From positions 1-7,360 of the forward strand of contig DPZM01000177.1 in NCBI GenBank assembly GCA_003535955.1: 7,360 nt of DNA. Direction: 5' to 3'. Positions 1 through 5,649 of this stretch are shown here, in pieces (position 1 is the stretch's first letter; every line of letters begins with the position of its first letter). The notes below the pieces were generated by a model, which saw only the letters and a program-made list of their open reading frames with translations, was not told the origin of the DNA and did not search any database. Position numbers and translations under genes: made by a program. The stretch is from Lachnospiraceae bacterium (GTDB taxonomy: Bacteria > Bacillota > Clostridia > Lachnospirales > Lachnospiraceae).

Positions 1-148
1 CTATGGTCTTGGTTTTCCCACTTTCGATCTTTGAATAGGTGGATCTGTCTATACCTATCTTATCCGCCACATCTTTTTGGCTGTATCCGTGTGAAGTCCT
101 CAATTCTACAATACGGTCAATTGCTTCTCCGGGTAAGTATTCCTTCAT
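1..148 (-). CDS. XRE-family HTH transcriptional regulator (N-terminal part, cut by window edge)
   Basis: Forty-nine N-terminal residues are visible before the window edge. They read as a lambda-repressor-like helix-turn-helix: helix 1 around residues 11-20, helix 2 around 24-31 (SQKDVADKIG) and recognition helix 3 around 34-43 (DRSTYSKIESG). The IES.K pattern after helix 3 is typical of XRE regulators. Two ATGs stand in tandem at 151 and 148. The AGGAG at 160-156 is 7 nt from the second and 4 nt from the first, so 148 is preferred. The gene is divergent from the relaxase/primase/helicase unit, the usual place for an element's master repressor. The C-terminal half, which would show oligomerisation or peptidase domains, is outside the window. 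DNA binding is well supported; the role as repressor of this element is inferred. Confidence 0.85.
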   Translation of the reverse strand, partial: MKEYLPGEAIDRIVELRTSHGYSQKDVADKIGIDRSTYSKIESGKTKTI

Positions 149-187
149 CATTTCGCTCCTGTAAATCTGACTGTAACAACGTTTCCT

Positions 188-196
188 ATTCTATCA
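188..196 (-). promoter_or_regulatory. Candidate extended -10 promoter for the XRE gene
   Basis: On the minus strand the sequence reads TGATAGAAT, an extended -10 (TGn plus TAGAAT, five of six matches to TATAAT). It lies about 30 bp upstream of the XRE ribosome site. No good -35 hexamer is found 16-19 bp further upstream (TGCAAA at 17 bp), which is tolerated by extended -10 promoters. Assignment rests on motif and position only. Confidence 0.35.
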
Positions 197-222
197 CAGG
201 GTGGGGAAGATTTGCACCAAAT

Positions 223-300
223 CCAGAAATTATTTCCGGTTTTTCTCTGTATCGGGGCAAGCCTGACACAAAACACTGATATTGGAAATTTCCTACGTAG
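223..300. promoter_or_regulatory. Palindromes in the divergent intergenic region, candidate operators
   Basis: Three dyads lie between the XRE gene and the mobility unit. CCAGAAAT-T-ATTTCCGG at 223-239 has one mismatched pair. GGAAATTTCC at 284-293 is perfect. CTACGTAG at 293-300 is perfect and shares a base with the previous one. The first two share the half-site GAAAT/ATTTC. Their position between a divergent HTH gene and its neighbours suggests repressor binding, but no experimental operator for this protein is known to me. No convincing sigma-70 promoter for the rightward unit could be picked out here; a TAGAG repeat at 299-309 obscures the area. Confidence 0.35.
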
Positions 301-352
301 AGTAGAGTAGAAGCAAAACGAAGGGAGGGATGCGCAATGAGCGTGTAGAGAT

Positions 353-381
353 GAGCTGTCACCAACGTGGCAGCTCTTTTT
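353..381 (+). terminator. Terminator-like hairpin in the leader of the mobility unit (possible attenuator)
   Basis: GAGCTGTCAC (353-362) pairs with GTGGCAGCTC (367-376) around a CAAC loop, giving ten pairs with one G-U, followed by five Ts at 377-381. It lies after a strong ribosome site (GGGAGGG, 323-329) and a three-codon ORF, ATG-AGC-GTG-TAG, at 337-348 with 7-nt spacing. An alternative 22-codon reading from ATG 330 runs through the hairpin to a stop at 396-398, but its spacing is poor. A second GAGCTGTC at 397-404 could pair with 369-376 and disrupt the terminator. The relaxase gene starts 415 nt downstream, so this is either the end of a tiny leader transcript or an attenuator controlling the transfer genes. 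Confidence 0.6.
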
Positions 382-662
382 ATGATTTACAGATCTGAGC
401 TGTCGGGTACACAACGAGGATTTGTAAATCATGCAGCCGGATAAGCGGCTGCCAAAGCAAAAATGCGTAGAGCATTTTTGTTACGAGGGTCAAGGGAGCG
501 GAGCGCCTTTGTCCGGAGGGAGTCACCCATCAGCGAAGCTGATTCAGATGTGACGACAGATATGCCGCCGAACGAATGTGAGGGGCGTTACCATGGGTCC
601 AGGGTGAAACCCTGGTCGGGTTAAGGGCGAAGCGCCTTAGCAGATCCAAGGTGCAACCTTGG
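382..662 (+). repeat. Array of short stem-loops upstream of the relaxase gene
   Basis: This gene-free stretch is almost entirely a string of short inverted repeats. 382-391/423-432: ten perfect pairs enclosing 31 nt. 433-439/446-452: seven pairs. 458-466/472-480: nine pairs, loop GTAGA. 491-499/503-511: eight pairs with one mismatch, loop GGA. 529-534/538-543: six pairs, loop GAA, nested inside GTCAC/GTGAC at 522-526/550-554. 599-605/609-615: seven pairs, loop GAA. 622-628/632-639: bulged, loop GAA. 646-652/656-662: seven pairs, loop GCA. All five three-base loops fit GNA on the plus strand, and two contain GCGAAGC, the known extra-stable DNA minihairpin. No ORF with a ribosome site is present. 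A role as single-stranded DNA structure during transfer or second-strand synthesis, or as a structured leader RNA, is inferred. Confidence 0.7.
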
Positions 663-742
663 CCCAGTTATGCGTTCGCTTGCGACGCATAGTACTGGGT
701 ATTATTTGTCGCCCTGTGCAACAATCCGCTCCGCAGCGGAAT
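663..742 (+). other. Candidate origin of transfer (oriT): long imperfect inverted repeat upstream of the relaxase
   Basis: The largest dyad of the window starts right after the hairpin array. CCCAGT (663-668) pairs with ACTGGG (694-699), TATGCG (669-674) with CGCATA (686-691), and TCGC (676-679) with GCGA (682-685) around a TT loop. There is a one-base bulge (675) and a two-base bulge (692-693), for sixteen pairs in total. The 3' foot reads TACTGGG then TATTATTTG. TACTGGG matches five of seven bases of TAGTGTG, which as I recall precedes the nick of the MobV plasmid pMV158. A further hairpin, TCCGCT/AGCGGA, lies at 725-740. The spot 5' of the relaxase gene is the usual place for a MobV oriT. 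The nick position (after about 699) is a guess. Confidence 0.45.
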
Positions 743-795
743 CCCCACAGATCAAAACAGCAAGTAAAAATCAAACAAGGAGGAGAAAGAAATTT

Positions 796-2010
796 ATGAG
801 AGTATCACGACACAACGGGAGATCAGGTTCCCACGGAACCTATAATCCCAAACACAACGACAGGGAGTTTGATGTCGATAAGGCTGATGACATCAGGGAC
901 AAAATGACTCCCTACAACATTTATTGGAACTGTATCGACAAACGACCGGTCAGGCACAAGGATCTGTCCGAAAAAGACTTAAGCTTCACGGAAGCCGAGC
1001 GACAGTTCTATGAAATCGCTTACGGGGATTTCCTTTTAAAGCAGAACGAACGCCACATCGCATCAAGGCATAAGGAACGCTGCCGGACAATGGATGATAT
1101 AAGAGAGAATCCCAAGACCTGTCCCGAGGAAACCATATATCAGATAGGAGACATCGACAGTCATGTCGATCCGGATGTCCTTGCGAAGATAGCAGTCGAA
1201 TTCTTCAATGAACATCAAAAAAGGTATGGCGATCATGTCCATATCCTTAACTGGTCATTGCATCTCGATGAAAGTACGCCCCACATCCACGAACGCCATG
1301 TGTTTGATGTTATCAATAAATATGGTGAGCGTTGCCCCAAACAGGAGCAGGCATGTAAGGAGATGGGCTTTGAACTTCCGGATCCTGATGCCAAGCAGGG
1401 CAGATATAACAACAGGAAGATGAGCTACGACAAAGAATGCCGTCAGCTTCTTTTGGACATCTGTAGGGAACATGGCCTGTCGATAGATGAGGAACCCATA
1501 TACGGCGGCAAGGAGTATCTGGAAAAGCAGGAGTATATAAGCGATAAGCTAAGCTCCGAGATCGAAAGCAGGCAGAAAAAGCTTAATGACATTGACGCCC
1601 TTGTCAAAGAAGTATCGGATATAGCCTACGAAAAGGCCTGCGAGGCACTGATAGAACCGATAATAGAGGAATCACATAGGGAAAACAATAAAGTGATAGA
1701 GGAATACAAGAAATGGCTCATGTCAGATGAACGTAAAGCTTCTAAAGAAACAAGGACTTACGCATCAGATCGTATATCCAAAATACAGGACAGACTTTCA
1801 AACGCAAAAGCCACTGTAATATCAGCTATCAAAAAGGCATTCAGATTGCCTGACAGAAAGAAGGTTTACACTGCCGAGATAGCTAAGGCGGTAAAGCCGG
1901 GCATCATGGAAAGGCTGCGTTTGGCAAAAGAAAGAGCAGATAAGGAAAACGCATCTCGTCCGGCTGAAAACATTGAAAGAAAAAAGAATAACAGAGATAT
2001 GGAAAGGTAG
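796..2010 (+). CDS. MobV-type (Mob/Pre, plasmid recombination enzyme family) relaxase
   Basis: Expected to nick one strand at oriT, stay covalently bound to the 5' end and pilot that strand to a recipient. The 404-residue product carries KHNDREFD at residues 19-26, matching motif I (HNxR) of the Mob/Pre family. There the histidine, H20 here, is the DNA-attacking residue in pMV158 MobM. HLDESTPHIH at 156-165 is the metal-binding HxDExxPHxH motif. The C-terminal third (about 247-400) is charged and helical, with probable coiled coil, as in MobM. Residues after the metal motif (ERHVFDVINKYGE) differ from the plasmid proteins, so this looks like a chromosomal-element branch. ATG 796 is chosen because AGGAGG at 778-783 precedes it and motif I sits near the N-terminus. 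An in-frame ATG at 670 would lie inside the oriT hairpin. The primase-like gene begins 9 nt after the stop. Confidence 0.85.
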   Translation: MRVSRHNGRSGSHGTYNPKHNDREFDVDKADDIRDKMTPYNIYWNCIDKRPVRHKDLSEKDLSFTEAERQFYEIAYGDFLLKQNERHIASRHKERCRTMDDIRENPKTCPEETIYQIGDIDSHVDPDVLAKIAVEFFNEHQKRYGDHVHILNWSLHLDESTPHIHERHVFDVINKYGERCPKQEQACKEMGFELPDPDAKQGRYNNRKMSYDKECRQLLLDICREHGLSIDEEPIYGGKEYLEKQEYISDKLSSEIESRQKKLNDIDALVKEVSDIAYEKACEALIEPIIEESHRENNKVIEEYKKWLMSDERKASKETRTYASDRISKIQDRLSNAKATVISAIKKAFRLPDRKKVYTAEIAKAVKPGIMERLRLAKERADKENASRPAENIERKKNNRDMER

Positions 2011-2019
2011 GAATCAAAT

Positions 2020-2592
2020 ATGAACAATATTTATAAAGATGTTAAGGAAGCCGTGTCCGTCAAGGATGCGGCTTCTTTTTATGGAATCAAAGTTAACAGG
2101 AACGGCATGTGTATCTGTCCGTTCCACAATGACAGGCATCCGAGCATGAAGGTTGATAAACGCTTTCACTGCTTCGGATGCCAGGAGGACGGCGATGTTA
2201 TCGACTTTGTCGGCAAGCTGTTTTCCATTAAACCGCTGGAAGCAACCAACAAGATCGCTGACGATTTTCATATTTCAACATCAGCTTGCGACCACTTTTC
2301 CTGCAAAACTGATAGGACATATGGAGCAAACAGCTCCATATCCGTAAGGATGCGGGAGGAAAAGGCTTTTAAGGAACTCGTTGATTATGCCATCTCCCTT
2401 ACCTGTGACTTCCACAGATATTGGTGGAGGGTAAGGGAAGCTAAGCTGCCTGACAGAGACGGTGAATGGTCGGATCTTTTCTGCACCGCAGTTGAAAATA
2501 TAAATCTTGCAACAGAATGGCTTAAGGTCTTGGAAAGCGGAAAGGAGGATGAAAAACGTGAACTGCTCAATTACTTATGCAACAGAAAATGA
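2020..2592 (+). CDS. CHC2 zinc-finger (DnaG-type) primase-like protein
   Basis: A 190-residue protein whose N-terminal ~85 residues are a CHC2 zinc-binding domain, the DNA-recognition module of DnaG primases. CPFH at 33-36 and CFGC at 51-54 give the C-x2-H...C-x2-C ligands (C33, H36, C51, C54), followed by the typical DGDVIDFV helix (57-64). Residues 90-190 are unremarkable and probably helical. There is no TOPRIM catalytic domain, so it is far shorter than DnaG (about 600 residues). It may act as a DNA-binding or primase-recruiting subunit for the VapE helicase encoded next, whose gene overlaps its 3' end by 35 nt. The start is supported by AGGA at 2009-2012, 7 nt upstream. The domain call is firm; the role in replication of the element is inferred from context. 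Confidence 0.88.
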   Translation: MNNIYKDVKEAVSVKDAASFYGIKVNRNGMCICPFHNDRHPSMKVDKRFHCFGCQEDGDVIDFVGKLFSIKPLEATNKIADDFHISTSACDHFSCKTDRTYGANSSISVRMREEKAFKELVDYAISLTCDFHRYWWRVREAKLPDRDGEWSDLFCTAVENINLATEWLKVLESGKEDEKRELLNYLCNRK

Positions 2593-3895
2593 CACAGATA
2601 TACGTTCATCGATCAGGGAATCCCTGACAAAGACAGGAAAGGGATATGTTAAACAGAACATCCCCAACATCCTGTATATTTTTGAGAACGATCCCTTCTT
2701 TGCCGGCAAGTTCCGCTTCAATGAGCTTACCGAGAGGATAGACCTTGTGGGTGATTTTGACTGGAAGCGATCAGGGACATCCATTACTGATACAGATATG
2801 AACTATATAAATATGTATCTCGACTCCCATTATGACATAAACAGTGACAAGCGTATCATGCAGGCTCTTAACATAGCCGCCAACAATAACAGATACCATC
2901 CGGTCAGGGAGCGCCTTAAGCTTCTTGTCTGGGACGGAACACCAAGGATCAGATATGCACTGCACCGGTTCCTTGGTGCGGATACTTCAGATCTTACCTA
3001 TGAATCCCTTAAGCTCTGCATGCTCGGAGCCGTATCCCGTGTCTTTGATCCGGGCTGCAAGTTTGAATATATGCTCTGCCTTGTCGGAGGACAGGGCGCA
3101 GGAAAATCGTCCTTCTTCCGTCTGTTAGCTATCAAGGACGAATGGTTTTCCGACGATATCAGGAAACTTGATGATGACAACATCTATCGAAAGCTTCAAG
3201 GACATTGGATCATTGAAATGTCTGAGATGATCGCAACAAGCAGTGCCAAGAGCATTGAGGAGATAAAGTCATTCATAAGCCGTCAGAAGGAAACCTATAA
3301 GGTGCCTTATGAAACTCATCCGGCTGACAGACCAAGGCAGTGTATTTTCGGCGGAACCTCCAATAAGAAGCAGTTCCTTCCCGGAGACAGGTCAGGTAAC
3401 AGGCGCTTCCTCCCCATTACATGCCATCCGGAGGAAGCCAAGGTTCATATACTTGATGATGAAGAAGCTTCAAGGGCCTATATCTTACAGATGTGGGCTG
3501 AGATCATGGAAATATACAGAAGAGGTGACTTTAAGTTATGCCTGCCGGATGATATGTCCGATCAGATGAAGGAACATCAGCAGGAGTTCATACCGGAGGA
3601 TTCCGATGCAACAGCCATCCTGGGATTCCTGGATGAAACCCTTGAAGAATATGTTTGTTCCAAGATGCTCTATCATGAAGCTCTTGGACATACGGAATAT
3701 GAAACCCCACAGAAATGGGAGCTTAACGCCATAAACGATATCATGATCACATCCGCATACGGTTGGGAACAGGGTCCCCAGCACAGGTTCGATAAATACG
3801 GGCAGCAGAGATCATGGATCCGCAAGGGATACGATGCGGATGGCGGTTTTATCCATATATCGGATGAAGCATTAAAGGATATCCCTTTCAGATAA
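2558..3895 (+). CDS. VapE-family (virulence-associated E) P-loop ATPase, probable replicative helicase
   Basis: A 445-residue P-loop ATPase of the VapE family, common on phages and genomic islands and probably unwinding DNA at the element's origin. Numbered from GTG 2558: Walker A GGQGAGKSS at 177-185 (K183), Walker B-like WIIEMSE at 217-223, a GTSN sensor at 266-269, and the family's GNRRF arginine motif at 280-284. The region before Walker A includes VWDGTPRI, also typical of the family. The start is ambiguous. ATG 2549 directly abuts the AAAGGAGG at 2541-2548 with no spacer. The in-frame GTG at 2558 sits 9 nt from it and is preferred. Either start lies inside the primase-like gene, so translation is probably coupled. 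The gene is followed at once by the iteron region. Family assignment is strong; helicase activity is inferred. Confidence 0.88.
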   Translation: MNCSITYATENDTDIRSSIRESLTKTGKGYVKQNIPNILYIFENDPFFAGKFRFNELTERIDLVGDFDWKRSGTSITDTDMNYINMYLDSHYDINSDKRIMQALNIAANNNRYHPVRERLKLLVWDGTPRIRYALHRFLGADTSDLTYESLKLCMLGAVSRVFDPGCKFEYMLCLVGGQGAGKSSFFRLLAIKDEWFSDDIRKLDDDNIYRKLQGHWIIEMSEMIATSSAKSIEEIKSFISRQKETYKVPYETHPADRPRQCIFGGTSNKKQFLPGDRSGNRRFLPITCHPEEAKVHILDDEEASRAYILQMWAEIMEIYRRGDFKLCLPDDMSDQMKEHQQEFIPEDSDATAILGFLDETLEEYVCSKMLYHEALGHTEYETPQKWELNAINDIMITSAYGWEQGPQHRFDKYGQQRSWIRKGYDADGGFIHISDEALKDIPFR

Positions 3896-3902
3896 GGGAA
3901 TC

Positions 3903-4096
3903 TGTAAACGGCTGTTTACACTCGTTTACAGGCTCGTTTACATGGCATGCCGCATATTTACTGCGTTTCAGCCATTTGTAAACGTGTAAACAGAAAATAT
4001 ATAAAAAAAGAAAAAATGAATAATATAAAGCATTCCCTGTAGGGATAAAAAGTTTTTACCCCTCGTTTACAGGTTGGTTTACAAACTTCGTTTACA
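3903..4096. repeat. Iteron-like array: nine GTTTAC/GTAAAC hexamers
   Basis: Hexamers starting at 3914, 3924, 3936, 4065, 4077 and 4090 read GTTTAC; those at 3904, 3978 and 3986 read GTAAAC. They form a left group (3904-3941), a middle pair (3978-3991) and a right group (4065-4095). Spacing within groups is 8-13 bp, near one helical turn. The longer unit CTCGTTTACAGG occurs identically at 3921-3932 and 4062-4073. The first two copies form an 18-bp dyad, TGTAAAC-GGCT-GTTTACA (3903-3920). A degenerate copy, GTTTCA, lies at 3964-3969. By chance about 0.1 copy would be expected in this length. The array starts 8 nt after the helicase stop codon, pointing to replication-initiator binding sites. Confidence 0.8.
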
Positions 4097-4118
4097 CAAA
4101 CCCATCTATGCAGGGAAT
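3992..4118. other. AT-rich core and flanking inverted repeat of the probable replication origin
   Basis: Between the middle and right iteron groups, bases 3992-4030 are almost pure A/T (runs such as ATATATAAAAAAAG), resembling a DNA-unwinding element. ATTCCCTG at 4032-4039 is matched by its reverse complement CAGGGAAT at 4111-4118, bracketing the right-hand iterons. A CCCTGTAGGG dyad overlaps the left copy. No ORF with a ribosome site lies between the helicase stop (3895) and the integrase. The layout of iterons, AT-rich core and iterons immediately downstream of a helicase gene parallels what is known of staphylococcal pathogenicity island origins. Function is inferred. Confidence 0.55.
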
Positions 4119-4139
4119 AAAAAAGCAACCACAAATGGC

Positions 4140-4165
4140 ACTCTCGGCCTTCCGAGAGTTTTTTT
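4140..4165 (+). terminator. Rho-independent terminator closing the replication module
   Basis: ACTCTCGG (4140-4147) and CCGAGAGT (4152-4159) form a perfect eight-pair stem with a CCTT loop, followed by an uninterrupted T run to 4165. It is the strongest terminator in the window and would stop transcripts from the relaxase-primase-helicase unit before the integrase. Confidence 0.85.
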
Positions 4166-4168
4166 ATT

Positions 4169-4208
4169 GCCCGTCAGTCGATCTATCAGACCCTCTGTCG
4201 GGCTTTTT
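4169..4208 (+). terminator. Second terminator-like hairpin immediately upstream of the integrase
   Basis: GCCCGTCAG (4169-4177) pairs with CTGTCGGGC (4195-4203) with one T-T mismatch and a 17-nt loop, then TTTTTATTT. It ends six bases before the integrase ribosome site at 4214. It could be a back-up terminator or an attenuator in the integrase leader. No promoter is evident in the 60 bp between the first terminator and the integrase start. Confidence 0.55.
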
Positions 4209-4228
4209 ATTTGAAGGAGAGTATTAAA

Positions 4229-5536
4229 TTGAGCAAAAAGTCAATAAAAGATAATATTTTTACAAAAAAGAATATAGAATACTGGGTTAATCGTGGTATA
4301 TTAGGAATTGACGAAATAGCACTCTCAGATAGTGAGGTGCTTATGTCCAAGATCCTTGACAAAATACATATGCACAAGATTTCCCGGGCAAATGACGGAC
4401 GATGGGTAACCTATGTTCCTGATGAGACTAAGAGCAGCGGACTGAAACAGGTTCGTAAGAACTCAAAGGCTGAATTGTATGCTTATCTTATAGACTTCTA
4501 TGGTGTTTTACCGGAGAAGATCAACGCAAGGACTATTGAAGAAGTCTTTCTTGAGTGGATCGAGTATAAAAGGGAGTTCACAAAATCAAATTACAAGCCC
4601 TTGTCTCCTTCCACAATACGTCGATACGAATTGGATTTCAAAAAGTATCTTAAGGATACTACACTGAGCGGATTGCCGATTGATACTGATGATATGGCAA
4701 TCGAACAGGAACTTATCCGGATAGTTTCGTCATCTGAAATGATCCCGCAGGCATTTGGTAATCTATACGGTTACTTAAGCCAGATGTTCAGATATGCTGT
4801 ACGTAAGAAATATATCCTGACCGATCCGATGACTTTCATTGACAAGAAACGTATCATGAGCTTCTGTTGTACACTTCCCCCGAAGAAGGATAGCGAACGC
4901 ATCATTTCTCTTGATGATCTTCACAAGTTCTTAAATTCGGTACATGTTCATCTTGAGAAATACCCTGATTACATGCCTGACTATGCGATCCTGTTAGGAA
5001 CGCTTACCGGTATGCGTGTCGGTGAGATAGTCGCTCTTAAATGGGAATGTGTCGACAAAGATTTTATCCATGTTGATTTCTCGGAACACAGACATGACTA
5101 TGGGGATCACATCGAAATTGTGGTGGGTGAACCCAAGAGTCACAAGCATCGCCTTGTTCCGATCACAAAGGATATTTCGGATCTGCTTGATACAATCCGA
5201 AGCCACTCTATTGATAATACATGGGTATTTGCCGATGAGGACGGACGGATAACCGAAACCGCCGTAAGTAATGCATGCCGCAGAAGGTCAGCAGAAGCGG
5301 GAATTAAGAGGACAAGCATACACGAGATAAGGCGTACAGTATCTTCGTATCTGAACACTGTACTTCCACGTGAAGCTGTTGCCAATATGCTCGGGCACCT
5401 TCCTACCACCAATGAAAGGTTCTATGATTATGATATCAGCTCCCGTTCAGTTAAGGTGGAAGCTCTTGAGAAGTTATCGGATAACATCATAAACTTTTCG
5501 GCATACAAGGGTGAGAAGGCTCTAAAGGCCCAGTAA
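4229..5536 (+). CDS. int: Tyrosine recombinase / phage-type integrase
   Basis: Catalyses site-specific integration and excision of the element, presumably at the adjacent tRNA-Ser. The 435-residue protein has the full catalytic set (numbered from TTG 4229): R263 in TGMRVGEIVALKW, K303 in EPKSHKH, H365 and R368 in HEIRR, H390 in MLGH, and nucleophile Y399 in RFYDYD, nine residues after the last histidine as in the family. Residues ~105-205 form the SAM-like core-binding domain (EVFLEWIEYKREF onward). The N-terminal ~100 residues are probably arm-binding. The TTG at 4229 is chosen because AAGGAG (4214-4219) lies 9 nt upstream; another TTG at 4211 precedes that site and is rejected. No separate excisionase gene is seen next to it. 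The gene reads toward the attachment site, ending 113 bp from the tRNA 3' end. Confidence 0.95.
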   Translation: MSKKSIKDNIFTKKNIEYWVNRGILGIDEIALSDSEVLMSKILDKIHMHKISRANDGRWVTYVPDETKSSGLKQVRKNSKAELYAYLIDFYGVLPEKINARTIEEVFLEWIEYKREFTKSNYKPLSPSTIRRYELDFKKYLKDTTLSGLPIDTDDMAIEQELIRIVSSSEMIPQAFGNLYGYLSQMFRYAVRKKYILTDPMTFIDKKRIMSFCCTLPPKKDSERIISLDDLHKFLNSVHVHLEKYPDYMPDYAILLGTLTGMRVGEIVALKWECVDKDFIHVDFSEHRHDYGDHIEIVVGEPKSHKHRLVPITKDISDLLDTIRSHSIDNTWVFADEDGRITETAVSNACRRRSAEAGIKRTSIHEIRRTVSSYLNTVLPREAVANMLGHLPTTNERFYDYDISSRSVKVEALEKLSDNIINFSAYKGEKALKAQ

Positions 5537-5553
5537 ATCGGCATCCTTTGAAG

Positions 5554-5573
5554 TTTGTCATAATTTGTCATAA
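5554..5573 (+). repeat. Perfect 10-bp tandem repeat between integrase and tRNA, candidate arm-type integrase site
   Basis: TTTGTCATAA occurs twice head-to-tail with no gap (5554-5563 and 5564-5573), exactly one helical turn per unit, 17 bp after the integrase stop and about 75 bp from the tRNA 3' end. Short direct repeats near the core are where the N-terminal domain of tyrosine integrases usually binds. Function is inferred from position and form. Confidence 0.5.
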
Positions 5574-5596
5574 AATTTTTAGGGAACATCTGTGCG

Positions 5597-5635
5597 ATAC
5601 AAAACACGGGAACCGCATAAATACTGCGATTCCCG
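5597..5635 (-). terminator. Terminator of the tRNA-Ser gene, located on the element side of the junction
   Basis: Read on the minus strand, CGGGAATCGCA (5635-5625) pairs with TGCGGTTCCCG (5617-5607) around a seven-base loop. This gives eleven pairs counting one U-G, followed by TGTTTTGTAT. It starts 14 bp after the tRNA 3' end. On the plus strand the U-G becomes an A-C mismatch and there is no T run, so it is directional for the tRNA transcript. Confidence 0.65.
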
Positions 5636-5649
5636 CATCTTTCCCTTAG

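Noticed and set aside
299..309. TAGAGT repeats as -10 boxes of the mobility promoter
   Set aside because: Only four of six bases match and no -35 hexamer lies at a suitable distance; too weak to annotate.
148..432. Minus-strand ORF of 94 codons across the leader region
   Set aside because: It covers the terminator hairpin and operators, has no family resemblance, and conflicts with the XRE start region.
511..525. CGGAGGGA near 514 as a second copy of the tRNA-Ser att core
   Set aside because: Only about eight bases match and the similarity does not extend into the T-arm; the distal att is more likely outside the window.
670..795. N-terminal extension of the relaxase from ATG 670
   Set aside because: It would start inside the oriT-like hairpin, has no ribosome site, and places motif I unusually far from the N-terminus; ATG 796 has AGGAGG upstream.
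2507..2557. Helicase start at ATG 2507
   Set aside because: No ribosome site precedes it; AGGAGG lies downstream at 2543-2548 and points to a start at 2558 (or 2549).
3903..4096. GTTTAC repeats as a CRISPR array or DnaA boxes
   Set aside because: Units are too short, irregularly spaced and in both orientations for CRISPR, and do not match TTATNCACA for DnaA.
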